Assembly (NCBI RefSeq): GCF_943912385.1
Contig: NZ_CALTTY010000001.1
Span: 124,001 to 188,000, forward strand
Source of the DNA: an uncultured Anaerococcus sp.
Lineage (GTDB): Bacteria > Bacillota > Clostridia > Tissierellales > Peptoniphilaceae
DNA: 64,000 nt
Direction: 5' to 3'
Made by a program: the position numbers and the translations under genes. This document shows, piece by piece, positions 23,490-32,216 of the stretch (positions are counted from its first letter, which is position 1; the number at the start of each line of letters is the position of its first letter). The notes beneath the pieces were generated by a model. It saw only the letters and a program-made list of their open reading frames with translations, was not told where the DNA came from and made no database searches.

Positions 23490-24701
23490 ATGAATAATGT
23501 AGAAAAAGCCTTACAGGCACTTAGAAATAACGAACTAATTATAGTAACCGATGATGAAACAAGAGAAAACGAGGGAGACTTTATCTGTGCAGGTGAAACT
23601 GTCACCGGAGAGATGATAAATATCATGGCCAAGTATGGTAGGGGATTAATTTGTACTCCTATAAGCAAAAAAATTGCAGAAAATTTAAATATACCCCTAA
23701 TGGTAACAAATAACACTGATAACCATGAAACAGCCTTCACAGTTTCAATCGACCACGTTGGTACATCTACAGGAATATCAGCCTATGAAAGAGCCCTTAC
23801 CATAAGGGAAATGGTAAATCCTGATTCAAAGTCAGCAGACTTTAGAAGACCTGGCCATGTATTTCCTCTAATAGCCAAGGAAGGTGGAGTTCTTGTTAGG
23901 GATGGTCATACAGAAGCAACTGTTGATTTAATGAAACTTGCTGGTCTTAAGGAAATAGGACTTTGCTGTGAAATTATGGCTGAAGATGGTCATATGATGA
24001 GGGGAAAAGGCCTTGAAAAACTAGCAGATGACTTAAATATTGTGATGACAAGCGTGGCAGAAATAAAAGCCTATATAAGAGAAAAGCAAGAACTTAAACT
24101 TGAAGCGACAGGCCCTGTGAAACTTCCATCTGATTATGGTAATTTTACAGCCTATGGATTCATAGATCCTGACAATGGCAAGGATCACATAGCCCTTGTA
24201 AAGGGTGATATTAAGGGAGATAATATCCTTACAAGGATTCACTCAGAGTGTCTAACAGGTGATGTTTTAGGTTCAAGAAGATGTGATTGTGGTAACCAAC
24301 TCCACAAGGCCCTAAGGGAAATTGAAGAAAACGGACAAGGTATCCTCCTATATATGCGCCAAGAAGGCCGTGGTATCGGCTTATTTAATAAATTAAAGGC
24401 CTATAAGCTCCAAGAAGAGGGTCTAGATACAGTTGATGCTAATAGACAGCTGGGCTTTCCTGATGATATGAGAGACTATAGAATCGCTTGTGAAATCTTG
24501 AAAAAACTAGGAGTAAGGTCGGTAAGACTCATGACCAATAATCCAGATAAGGTCGAACAGATTGAAAAGTACGGTATTAAAGTAGACGAAAGATATCCTT
24601 TAGAGATAAAATCAAATGATGTTGATAGAAAATACCTTCATACCAAGGTAGTAAGAATGGGTCACGAGTTAGAAGAATTTAAGGAGAGAAAAAATGCGTG
24701 A
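23490..24701 (+). CDS. ribBA: bifunctional DHBP synthase/GTP cyclohydrolase II
   Basis: A 403-residue fusion of the two entry enzymes. The N-terminal half (1-~200) makes 3,4-dihydroxy-2-butanone-4-phosphate: TDDETRENEGDFICAGE and RPGHVFPLIAKEGGVLVRDG are present. The C-terminal half opens GTP: zinc cysteines are in HSECLTGDVLGSRRCDCG, followed by LLYMRQEGRGIGL. The ATG has little SD and sits just after the ribE stop, so it probably depends on translational coupling. It overlaps ribH by 8 nt. Confidence 0.96.
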   Translation: MNNVEKALQALRNNELIIVTDDETRENEGDFICAGETVTGEMINIMAKYGRGLICTPISKKIAENLNIPLMVTNNTDNHETAFTVSIDHVGTSTGISAYERALTIREMVNPDSKSADFRRPGHVFPLIAKEGGVLVRDGHTEATVDLMKLAGLKEIGLCCEIMAEDGHMMRGKGLEKLADDLNIVMTSVAEIKAYIREKQELKLEATGPVKLPSDYGNFTAYGFIDPDNGKDHIALVKGDIKGDNILTRIHSECLTGDVLGSRRCDCGNQLHKALREIEENGQGILLYMRQEGRGIGLFNKLKAYKLQEEGLDTVDANRQLGFPDDMRDYRIACEILKKLGVRSVRLMTNNPDKVEQIEKYGIKVDERYPLEIKSNDVDRKYLHTKVVRMGHELEEFKERKNA

Positions 24702-25155
24702 ATATAGTGCAAATTTAGTTTCAAAAGATAAGAAGTATGCAATTGTAGTAGCGAGGTTTAACCACTTTATTACTGACAGACTAGTAGAAGGATGTCTTGA
24801 TACCTTAAAAAGACACGAGGTAAAGGATGAAGAAATTTCTATAGTCAGGGTCCCTGGAGCATTTGAAATTCCCCTTGCTGCTAAAAAACTTGCCAAAAAA
24901 GATGATGTTGATGCTGTAATTTGCCTGGGAGCTGTTATAAGGGGAGACACACCACACTTTGACTATGTTTGTGCAGAAGTATCAAAGGGAGTAGCCCAAG
25001 TAGGACTTGAAAGTGAAAAACCAGTTATCTTTGGCGTTGTAACTACAGATACAATTGACCAAGCAGTTCAAAGGGCAGGCGTTAAGTCAGGTAATAAGGG
25101 AGCAGAAGCTGCAATTTCAGCCATAGAAATGGCAAACCTTGTTGATATCCTATGA
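24694..25155 (+). CDS. ribH: lumazine synthase
   Basis: A 153-residue enzyme that joins the ribBA-derived butanone phosphate to the pyrimidine to give 6,7-dimethyl-8-ribityllumazine. The family pattern is present: IVVARFNHFITDRLVEG, VPGAFEIPLAAKKLA, VICLGAVIRGDTPHFDYV with the catalytic His, and FGVVTTDTIDQAVQRAG. AAGGAGAG precedes the ATG. Its stop overlaps the next start by 4 nt. Confidence 0.97.
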   Translation: MREYSANLVSKDKKYAIVVARFNHFITDRLVEGCLDTLKRHEVKDEEISIVRVPGAFEIPLAAKKLAKKDDVDAVICLGAVIRGDTPHFDYVCAEVSKGVAQVGLESEKPVIFGVVTTDTIDQAVQRAGVKSGNKGAEAAISAIEMANLVDIL

Positions 25156-25748
25156 TATTAATATTTGACTTTGATGGAACCATCCATAATACGGAAATAG
25201 CCTACGAAAAAGCTATCACAGAAAGTCTAGAAGAACTTGACCTATCTATAAAAGATTATGATTTTAGATCTTTTATAGGTATGGGTCCTAGTGATGTTTG
25301 GGATATAATCCTAAAGGATGACTCTGACAAAAGTCCCTATATAAAGAAAAATGGTGATAGGATTATTAAATATATGAAAGAAGATGGTAGGCTCTATGAC
25401 GGAGCCTATGAAACTTTAGAGTATTTAAAAGGAAAATATGACCTCTATATCTTATCTAAATGTAGGAGGCCATACATGGATGCTGCCAGAGAAAAATTTG
25501 GTCTTGATAAGTATTTTGATAAATACTTTGTAGGTGAAGACTATGACTTCCTTGATAAGTACAAAATCCTAAGAAAAGAAGTCAAGGAAGATTATATAGT
25601 AATCGGAGACCGCAGGGAGGACATGGAAGCTGGTCTTAAGAACAATAAAAAGACAATCTTTGTAGCCTATGGCTATGGTTCATCTTCTGAAGGAGAAGGC
25701 GCCTATAAAAAAATATCTTCTATAAAAGAATTAAATGACATCTTATAA
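25152..25748 (+). CDS. HAD-superfamily phosphatase in the riboflavin operon
   Basis: A 198-residue HAD hydrolase. Motif I is FDFDGTIHNT at residues 4-13, the cap domain follows, motif II lies at YILSKCRRP, and IVIGDRREDMEAG (~155) is motif IV. It belongs with phosphoglycolate/beta-phosphoglucomutase-type phosphatases. The 4-nt ATGA overlap with ribH and the shared riboswitch suggest that it could remove phosphate from the RibD product, the pathway step without a universally assigned gene. That role is inference; other small phosphoesters are possible. A terminator follows. Confidence 0.88.
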   Translation: MILIFDFDGTIHNTEIAYEKAITESLEELDLSIKDYDFRSFIGMGPSDVWDIILKDDSDKSPYIKKNGDRIIKYMKEDGRLYDGAYETLEYLKGKYDLYILSKCRRPYMDAAREKFGLDKYFDKYFVGEDYDFLDKYKILRKEVKEDYIVIGDRREDMEAGLKNNKKTIFVAYGYGSSSEGEGAYKKISSIKELNDIL

Positions 25749-25752
25749 AAAT

Positions 25753-25790
25753 AAAACCAGGGTGGTACGATACCAACCCTGTTTTATTTT
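25753..25790. terminator. terminator of the rib operon, facing the convergent reductase gene
   Basis: AAAAC-AGGGT-GGTA (from 25753) pairs with TACC-ACCCT-GTTTT (to 25785) with single-base bulges and a CGA loop, then ATTTTTATT. The A-rich left side allows use from the minus strand too. Confidence 0.75.
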
Positions 25791-25809
25791 TATTAACACC
25801 TATATTTAT

Positions 25810-27648
25810 TTACTTGTTTTCTGTGATATATTTCGCTGCTTTTTGTCCTGAAATCCTACCAAATATTACTGAAGATGTGTAGGCTCCAGAAGTATCTGTA
25901 ACCTCACCTGCGGCATAAAGACCAGGTATAACCTCATCATCAGTGTTTAGGACTTCCGCTTTACCATTTGCCACGATTCCACCCTTGGTCATGTGTAGGC
26001 ATGGAGTTACCTTGACACAGTATAGTTTACCTTCATAGTCAAGTTCTTCGCTAGCTGGCTCTTCTCTAAAGGCGTCTTCTTTTTCACCCCTTACAGCAGA
26101 ATTAAATTCTTCCATAGTCTTAAGTAAGGTATCTTTTGAACATCCGATTCCCTCTGTGGCAAGTTCTTCAACTGAATTAAATTCTTTGATATAGCCTTTT
26201 TCTACTTGCATTTTTGGTCTCATGAAAGAATCTTTAGCCTTCTCATCAAAGATAAAGTAGACTGGCCTTTCCGCCATCATTTTTTGGCCGTATTCTATTC
26301 CGCCATCATTTTCTGATATAAATCTTTCACCCTTTTCATTTACAAAGATGTAGTTATCCATAGAAAAACCTGTTAGGTCACGTCTAGGATCAAGCATCTT
26401 ATGGAAGATGACTGATTTATCCATGTGGTCAAGTTTGATACCATTATCTTCCGCAATATTTACAAAGTCACCTGTTACACCCATTTGATTTGATGAAGGT
26501 ATTTCTTTGGCACCAGGTATATATTTTTCAACCAAGTCCTTATTCATCGCAAAACCACCAGTAGCTATAACAGTAGCCTTAGAGTTGATTTTGTATTTGC
26601 TAGTTTTGTCTTCAACCTCAGCTCCCTTTGCAACCCCATCTTCTAAGATAAGGTCAACTCCCTTGGTACCGGTTAAAATCTCAATTCCTAATTCTTTGGC
26701 TTTTTCCTCAAGTTTAGTTTGGATATGGTTGCCTGCATATTCATCTTCACTCTTTAGGTGGCTCATAGAACCCTCTCCACCGAAGTTGTAATCAAGCTCT
26801 ATGCCCTTATCTCTTAGCCACTCATCAAGGACGAAGGCGCCCTCTGTCATAGCGTCAACCCTATCGTCACTATCCCAAGATCTTTCTCTAAAGCCATCTC
26901 TATAGTCTTCTTTGCTAACTTCGTTACCAGCATCTTTCATAGCCTTAGAATTAGCCATGTCGAAGAAGTTCATATCAAATTTACCATTACCTGATAAGAT
27001 ATCTAATTTTTCAATTATTGTAACGTTTTCGACCCCATCAAGTTTGGCATCTATAGCGCTTGCAAGACCAGCAGGTCCACCGCCCACAACTAGCAAGTCA
27101 GTATCCTTATCTTCTGCTTCAACAAGGTCCCTGTCTTCTTCGAAACCTGTTGATCTTGTAAGTTCAATCTCACCATCAAGACCTGCTTCTTTCATAGCAT
27201 CATAAACAGCTTCTTTTACAGCATAGGTTGAAAATGTAGCTGCGGATACACAATCTACATCAGGGCTATTTGCTTCAATTATTCTTTCCTTAATAATAGG
27301 GAAGGCCCTTTCGATAACAGCTTCTGTTTCATGGTTGTCTAATAATTTTATGTCAGAAATTTTACCATCTGCAACTTCAACTTCTATATTTAATGCTCTA
27401 TCATAACCTTCTGAAGAAGCCTGGTATGTACCGTCAGTTAAGGAATGTGTATTTTCCTTATCGTTTTCTTCTTCTTCTTTAACATCTGTTGTTTCTTCTT
27501 TTTCATTTTCTGTTGTCTCTTCCTGGGTTACCTGAGATTTTTCACCAGTATCGACTTTCTCATTAGCCTTATTTGTATCATTAGCACAAGCTGCTAACAA
27601 AACTGATAAAGATAAAAGACTTGCTAAAACTTTTTTATTTACTTTCAT
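25810..27648 (-). CDS. secreted FMN-binding/FAD-dependent fumarate reductase-like lipoprotein
   Basis: A 612-residue surface flavoenzyme. A lipoprotein signal peptide ends in LLAAC (Cys21), then a Glu/Lys/Thr-rich linker (about 22-70). An FMN_bind domain (about 72-155) contains DCVSAATFST, the type of motif where ApbE attaches FMN covalently. The C-terminal FAD_binding_2 domain starts DLLVVGGGPAGLASAIDA and ends GAYTSSVIFGRISGQKAA. Family members reduce fumarate, urocanate or other enoates using electrons from outside the cell. HMTKGGIVANG takes the place of the usual HHTMGG catalytic box. The acceptor is not assignable. It lies next to, and convergent with, the riboflavin operon. Confidence 0.88.
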   Translation of the reverse strand: MKVNKKVLASLLSLSVLLAACANDTNKANEKVDTGEKSQVTQEETTENEKEETTDVKEEEENDKENTHSLTDGTYQASSEGYDRALNIEVEVADGKISDIKLLDNHETEAVIERAFPIIKERIIEANSPDVDCVSAATFSTYAVKEAVYDAMKEAGLDGEIELTRSTGFEEDRDLVEAEDKDTDLLVVGGGPAGLASAIDAKLDGVENVTIIEKLDILSGNGKFDMNFFDMANSKAMKDAGNEVSKEDYRDGFRERSWDSDDRVDAMTEGAFVLDEWLRDKGIELDYNFGGEGSMSHLKSEDEYAGNHIQTKLEEKAKELGIEILTGTKGVDLILEDGVAKGAEVEDKTSKYKINSKATVIATGGFAMNKDLVEKYIPGAKEIPSSNQMGVTGDFVNIAEDNGIKLDHMDKSVIFHKMLDPRRDLTGFSMDNYIFVNEKGERFISENDGGIEYGQKMMAERPVYFIFDEKAKDSFMRPKMQVEKGYIKEFNSVEELATEGIGCSKDTLLKTMEEFNSAVRGEKEDAFREEPASEELDYEGKLYCVKVTPCLHMTKGGIVANGKAEVLNTDDEVIPGLYAAGEVTDTSGAYTSSVIFGRISGQKAAKYITENK

Positions 27649-27686
27649 ACTTCCTCCTAAATATACTAAGTATTTATTCAGTATTC

Positions 27687-27715
27687 ATTATAGGTTATTG
27701 TTATAAAAAAGTCAA
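27687..27715 (-). promoter_or_regulatory. sigma-A promoter of the flavoprotein lipoprotein gene
   Basis: Minus-strand TTGACT (27715-27710), 17-bp spacer, TATAAT (27692-27687), 38 nt before the ATG. Confidence 0.8.
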
Positions 27716-27802
27716 ACTTTAATACTTATAATCAATATTTGTAATAAATTTTCACAACTAAATTTTGAATACAAATAGGATGAATATATTCAAGTTTTAT
27801 AC

Positions 27803-27825
27803 AAAAAAAAGAGGATTACCCTCTT
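27803..27825 (-). terminator. terminator downstream of the aldehyde dehydrogenase gene
   Basis: Minus-strand AAGAGG/CCTCTT with a GTAAT loop followed by eight T residues, ~130 nt past the stop codon. Confidence 0.75.
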
Positions 27826-27956
27826 AAAATCCTGCTATAAAAAACTTTATTATCATTAGTAAGTAATATTGATAGACTTACTATTTTAATTATAAATGAA
27901 GCTTGTTATAGCATTAGATTCTTAAAAGGGTATCCCCATCTTATATAATATAAATT

Positions 27957-29381
27957 TTAAGCTGTATGGATTGCCTTAGTCTCTAGGTATACTAAAAGGC
28001 CAAATCTTCCGCCTTCTCTACCAACTCCTGATTGCTTATAGCCCCCAAAAGGTAGTTCTGGGCTGCCTCCGTTAGAGTTTAGGTAGACATCACCAGCCTT
28101 GATTTCAAAGGCTATTTCTTCTGCTTCGGAAGCTTCACCAAATACTGCGGTTGAAAGACCAAAGTCTACTGCGTTTGCAACTTCTATAGCTTCTTTTTTA
28201 TCCTTGACCTTTATAATTGAGACTACTGGTCCGAAGATTTCTTTATCATGGATAGCCATACCAGGCTTCACATCTGTAAAGATAACAGGCTTAACATAAT
28301 ATCCAGGATTACTTTCCTCAGGAACTTCTCCCTTAAGGAGTTTTGCCCCCTCTTCTATCCCTCTTTCTATAAAGCTTTTGACCTTGTCAAATTGCTTTTT
28401 GCTTGAAAGGGTTCCTATTACAGTTTTTTCATCACTAGGGTCTCCCACAGGATAATTATCGTATTGAGCAATAAATTCGTCTATTACTTCATCATAAATA
28501 TCTTCGGTAATGATGACCCTTGAAAGGCAGGAACAAGTTTGACCTACGTTTAGATAAACCCTATTTAAAACTTGCTCTACCCCCATCTTTATATCGGCTC
28601 CCTTGATAAAGACAGCAGGTGACTTACCACCTAGCTCAAGAACTACTCTTTTAGCTGTGTCCATGGCATGCTTGGCTGATGAAGACCCACCAGCTAGACT
28701 TCCTGTGTAAGAAACCATGGCAACTTTAGGGTGAGAGTTTAAGACATCTCCAACTTCTGCACCTGATCCGGTAATTAAGTTAAAGACTCCCTTAGGTAGG
28801 CCTATTTCATCAAAGGCCTTGGCTACATAAAAGGCTGTTAGCGGTGTATCTGAGGCTGGTTTTTGAACAACCGTACAACCCATTAAAAGGGCTGGTATGA
28901 CCTTCATTATGATTTGTCCTAAAGGATAATTCCAAGGGGTAAGGCTTGCCACCACACCAATTGGCTCTCGTCTAACATAACCGCCATCCATTTCGATTTT
29001 ATAATCAATTTTTTTAGCTTGGTCTATAAAAACATCTATTCTTTGCATTTGCTTATCAAATTGGCCAGGTTTGGCTATTCTAATTGGAACGCCAAGCTCA
29101 AGTTTTATAGTTTCCATAATCTCATCTTGGTGGTCTAGCATCCAGTCTTTAAACTTTTCTATATAGGAAATTCTTTCTTCTAGACTAGTTTTAGAGAATG
29201 TCTTAAAGGCTTCATAGGCGCTTTCGGCAGCTTGAGCAATTTCATCGTCAGTTGCCTTAGGAACTTTCGCAAGGATTTCACCTGTGGCAGGGTTTTCTAC
29301 TTCAATACACTTACAAGACTTACTCTTTTGATATTTACCATTAATATATAAGTTTTCGTTGTTTATTTTTTCGAAATTCAT
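27957..29381 (-). CDS. NAD(P)-dependent aldehyde dehydrogenase
   Basis: A 474-residue ALDH-superfamily enzyme oxidising an aldehyde to the acid. The cofactor site is seen in SLTPWNYPLGQIIMK and VSYTGSLAGGSS, the general-base Glu in LELGGKSPAVF near 250, and the nucleophile Cys in NVGQTCSCLSRV near 284. The C-terminus has EIFGPVVSI and LPFGGYKQSGVGREGG. Complete length. The substrate cannot be read from sequence; the GAMMA/betaine or short-chain aldehyde groups are possible. It is monocistronic on the minus strand, with AAGGAG at the start, divergent from glmM. Confidence 0.92.
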   Translation of the reverse strand: MNFEKINNENLYINGKYQKSKSCKCIEVENPATGEILAKVPKATDDEIAQAAESAYEAFKTFSKTSLEERISYIEKFKDWMLDHQDEIMETIKLELGVPIRIAKPGQFDKQMQRIDVFIDQAKKIDYKIEMDGGYVRREPIGVVASLTPWNYPLGQIIMKVIPALLMGCTVVQKPASDTPLTAFYVAKAFDEIGLPKGVFNLITGSGAEVGDVLNSHPKVAMVSYTGSLAGGSSSAKHAMDTAKRVVLELGGKSPAVFIKGADIKMGVEQVLNRVYLNVGQTCSCLSRVIITEDIYDEVIDEFIAQYDNYPVGDPSDEKTVIGTLSSKKQFDKVKSFIERGIEEGAKLLKGEVPEESNPGYYVKPVIFTDVKPGMAIHDKEIFGPVVSIIKVKDKKEAIEVANAVDFGLSTAVFGEASEAEEIAFEIKAGDVYLNSNGGSPELPFGGYKQSGVGREGGRFGLLVYLETKAIHTA

Positions 29382-29486
29382 TTAATCACTCCTTATTTTC
29401 ATTATTACCCATATTTTCTCTTAAATATCAAAAGGGTATAATATAGACCATAAAGATATTAAACTTAAAAATAAAAGGAGACATAG

Positions 29487-30836
29487 ATGAAATATTTTGG
29501 TACAGATGGTTTTAGGGGAGAGGCTAATAAAGACCTCAATGTCTACCATGCCTTTAAGATTGGTAGGTTTATTGGAGATTATTTTTCAGAAGGTAAAAAT
29601 GGAAGCGGGAAAATCCTAATCGGCAAGGATACTAGAAGGTCTTCCTATATGTTAGAAGATGCCCTTGCTGCAGGAATTACCTCATCAGGGTCAAATGCCC
29701 ACCTACTTCACGTCACACCAACTCCTTCAGTTTCGTATATAACAAGGACAGAAGACTTCGACTGTGGAATTATGATAACAGCCAGCCACAACCCTTATTA
29801 CGACAATGGAATAAAACTAATAAATAAGGATGGGGAAAAGATGGAAGACAGCTTTATTTCAGAGCTTGAGGCCTACTTAGACTCTGACATAGAAGATATT
29901 GATCTTGCAGTTGGGGATAAGATGGGAAGGACTGTTGACTATATAGGAGGAAGAAATAGATATATTGCCTATCTAATCCAGACTGTAACAAAGTCCTTCG
30001 AGGGAATCAAGGTAGGTCTAGACTGTGCTAATGGTGCAGCTTTTACTATAGCCAAATCAGTCTATGATGCCCTAGGAGCTGATACTTTTCTTATAAATGC
30101 TGATCCAAACGGTTTTAACATAAATAAGGATGCCGGATCGACCCACATTGAAGGACTCCAAAAATATGTAGTTGAAAATAATCTTGACCTAGGTTTTGCC
30201 TTTGATGGTGATTGTGATAGGTGCATAGCTATAGATAATGAAGGAAATATCTTAGATGGAGATTCTATCCTTTATATACTAGCAAACTATATGAAAAAAG
30301 AAGGCGGCCTAGACTCTAATAGTGTTGTTACAACTGTCATGTCCAATATTGGTCTTTACAAGGCCTTTGATGAGCTTGGTATAAATTATGAAAAGACAGA
30401 TGTGGGTGATAAAAATGTCCACGACCGTATGTATGAAAAAGATATAGAGCTTGGCGGTGAACAGTCAGGTCACGTTATAATAAAGAAGTTTGCAAATACT
30501 GGAGACGGTATGCTTACATCTTTAAAGGTAATGGAGGCCATGATCGAGTCAAAATCTGACCTAAAAAGTCTGGTTCGTGACCTAAAAATTTACCCACAGG
30601 TATTAATAAATGTTAGGGTTAAGGATAAGGATATTGTACTTAATGATAGTGATGTTTTAGAAAGCATAGAAAAAATCGAGAGAAAACTTGAAAACTCTGG
30701 TAGGGTCCTTGTTAGAAAATCAGGAACAGAGCCTTTAATTAGGGTTATGGTTGAAGCAGAGACAGAAGAGATTGCAAGTTTATCAGCAGAAGAAATTGTA
30801 GATACTATAAAAAATAAGGGGCTTTCCCTTGATTAA
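29487..30836 (+). CDS. glmM: phosphoglucosamine mutase
   Basis: A 449-residue enzyme interconverting glucosamine-6-P and glucosamine-1-P for cell-wall UDP-GlcNAc. It starts MKYFGTDGFRGEAN, the phosphoserine loop is TASHNPYYDNG near residue 100, the metal loop is FAFDGDCDRC near 240, the sugar loop is GGEQSGH near 325, and the phosphate loop is RKSGTEPLIRVM near 410. All family motifs are intact. AAAAGGAG lies 8 nt before the ATG. It overlaps a small unknown gene by 8 nt. Confidence 0.96.
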   Translation: MKYFGTDGFRGEANKDLNVYHAFKIGRFIGDYFSEGKNGSGKILIGKDTRRSSYMLEDALAAGITSSGSNAHLLHVTPTPSVSYITRTEDFDCGIMITASHNPYYDNGIKLINKDGEKMEDSFISELEAYLDSDIEDIDLAVGDKMGRTVDYIGGRNRYIAYLIQTVTKSFEGIKVGLDCANGAAFTIAKSVYDALGADTFLINADPNGFNINKDAGSTHIEGLQKYVVENNLDLGFAFDGDCDRCIAIDNEGNILDGDSILYILANYMKKEGGLDSNSVVTTVMSNIGLYKAFDELGINYEKTDVGDKNVHDRMYEKDIELGGEQSGHVIIKKFANTGDGMLTSLKVMEAMIESKSDLKSLVRDLKIYPQVLINVRVKDKDIVLNDSDVLESIEKIERKLENSGRVLVRKSGTEPLIRVMVEAETEEIASLSAEEIVDTIKNKGLSLD

Positions 30837-31152
30837 GGATCATAAAAGTGGAAGAGAAGTTGATATAAGGGAAAAATTTCTACTTGTAAGGGGTAGAGCC
30901 TATGCTAAAGAATCTTATATTGCCTTTGATACTTCAAAGTTAGATGACTACCCACCCATAGTCTACTATGATAGGGAGGATAATTACCTGGGAAGGTTTG
31001 AAGAAGAGGGCCTATATGAATTTGAAGATATAGAAGATATTCTTCTTTCTTATAGCGACTATTGCTTTTCAAATCATGATTTAGATGACCTAAGAAGCCT
31101 ACTTGTTAGAAAAAGAGAAGAATTCGTAAAAAAACTTTTAAAAAGGTCTTAG
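30829..31152 (+). CDS. uncharacterised 107-residue protein downstream of glmM
   Basis: Not recognised. The TTG start overlaps the end of glmM by 8 nt with AAGGGG upstream, so it is probably translationally coupled. The protein is charged with many Asp/Glu/Tyr residues (for example DYPPIVYYDREDNYLGRF) and ends in a basic helix (LVRKREEFVKKLLKRS). No signal peptide, membrane helix or metal motif is visible. A small cytosolic protein is likely. Codon use matches its neighbours. Confidence 0.6.
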   Translation: MIKDHKSGREVDIREKFLLVRGRAYAKESYIAFDTSKLDDYPPIVYYDREDNYLGRFEEEGLYEFEDIEDILLSYSDYCFSNHDLDDLRSLLVRKREEFVKKLLKRS

Positions 31153-31157
31153 AAGTA

Positions 31158-31186
31158 TTGACAAGTATAGCCTTAGCTGGTAATAT
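31158..31186 (+). promoter_or_regulatory. sigma-A promoter of rpmG-secE-nusG-rplKA
   Basis: TTGACA (31158-31163), 17-bp spacer, TAATAT (31181-31186). Confidence 0.75.
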
Positions 31187-31230
31187 TAATCATTGTATGG
31201 AAGTATCCGTATAGATATAGGAGGTGTTTT

Positions 31231-31380
31231 ATGAGAACTAAAGTTAAATTAGAATGCACTGAGTGCAAAAATAGAAACTATGATACTACAAAAAACAAAA
31301 CAAATCATAGTGAAAGAATTGAGCTTAAAAAATATTGCCCATTCTGTAAAAAACACACAGTTCACAAAGAAACAAAGTAG
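31231..31380 (+). CDS. rpmG: 50S ribosomal protein L33, zinc-binding form
   Basis: A 49-residue protein found upstream of secE as in many Firmicutes. It begins MRTKVKLECTECKNRNYDTT and ends KYCPFCKKHTVHKETK, so two CxxC pairs (C9/C12 and C36/C39 approximately) form a zinc ribbon. Start ATG has a TAGGAGG SD 8 nt upstream. secE starts 8 nt after the stop. Confidence 0.95.
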   Translation: MRTKVKLECTECKNRNYDTTKNKTNHSERIELKKYCPFCKKHTVHKETK

Positions 31381-31388
31381 GAGATTAA

Positions 31389-31571
31389 ATGGCTAAGAAA
31401 AAAGATTCTTTCTTCTCTGGAGTTGTTAAAGAATTTAAGAAAGTACAATGGCCAACTAGAAAGACTACTTTAGAGTATGCCTTACTAGTAATTGCGATTA
31501 GTGCAGTAACTGCGATTGCAATTTGGGGACTTGATAAGATTTTCCATTTCCTACTTTCAACTATAATGTAG
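31389..31571 (+). CDS. secE: preprotein translocase subunit SecE
   Basis: A 60-residue single-helix membrane subunit of SecYEG. The amphipathic VVKEFKKVQWPTRKTTLEYA segment is the family signature, followed by one transmembrane helix (about 29-55). This is the short Gram-positive form. SD TAGGAG; nusG follows after 7 nt, the universal secE-nusG order. Confidence 0.96.
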   Translation: MAKKKDSFFSGVVKEFKKVQWPTRKTTLEYALLVIAISAVTAIAIWGLDKIFHFLLSTIM

Positions 31572-31578
31572 GTGGATA

Positions 31579-32163
31579 ATGACTGATTCTTTAAATTTTG
31601 ATAATAGTAAAGAAGAAGAAAAAGAAGCTTTATTAACCGAGATAGAGAAAAACGCCAGGTGGTATGTAGTCCATACCTATACAGGTTATGAAAACAGGGT
31701 AGCTGACAAGATTCAAATGATGATTGATAACGAACAAAATCCTGATATCATAGACGTGAATGTGCCAACTGAGGAATATGTCGAGGTTAAAAACGACAAG
31801 AAGAAAGTGAAGACAAGAAAGTTATTTCCTGGCTATGTAATGGTCAAGATGAATGTTACAAACAAGTCTTGGTATATAATAAGAAACACCCAAGGGGTGA
31901 CAGGTTTTGTAGGTCCAGATGGAGACCCAGTGCCTTTAACTAAGGCTGAAGTGAGAAAATTCGGCGTTAAGGAAAAGGAACCAGTATTTAATATCAAGGT
32001 AAAACCAGGAGACGACGTAAATATCATCGCAGGCCCTTTCAAGGACTTTGTAGCAAAGATTGAAGAAGTTGATCTTGAAAAGGGTAATATTAAAGCATAT
32101 GTAGATATGTTTGGTCGAGATACTTTAATCGACTTAGAATATAGCGATATAGAAGAAATTTAG
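31579..32163 (+). CDS. nusG: transcription termination/antitermination protein NusG
   Basis: A 194-residue factor that binds RNA polymerase and couples it to Rho or the ribosome. The NGN domain contains RWYVVHTYTGYENRVADKIQ and KKLFPGYVMVKM-like residues; the VGPDGDPVPLT linker leads to a C-terminal KOW domain (IAGPFKDFVAKIEEVDLEKG). A short acidic N-terminal extension is present. It lies between secE and rplK in the standard order. Confidence 0.97.
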   Translation: MTDSLNFDNSKEEEKEALLTEIEKNARWYVVHTYTGYENRVADKIQMMIDNEQNPDIIDVNVPTEEYVEVKNDKKKVKTRKLFPGYVMVKMNVTNKSWYIIRNTQGVTGFVGPDGDPVPLTKAEVRKFGVKEKEPVFNIKVKPGDDVNIIAGPFKDFVAKIEEVDLEKGNIKAYVDMFGRDTLIDLEYSDIEEI

Positions 32164-32216
32164 TACTGTCTAAGTAAGTGGGAGGGGAAGCCCGAATCAC
32201 CACAAGGAGGTAAATT

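Larger units (their letters stand above)
27649..27956. other. 308-bp intergenic region between reductase and aldehyde dehydrogenase genes
   Basis: It holds the reductase promoter (27687-27715), a minus-strand terminator (27803-27825) and a weaker AGTAAGT/ACTTACT hairpin (27861-27885) followed by ATTTTAATT on the plus strand. No ORF with a credible SD was seen. Confidence 0.6.
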
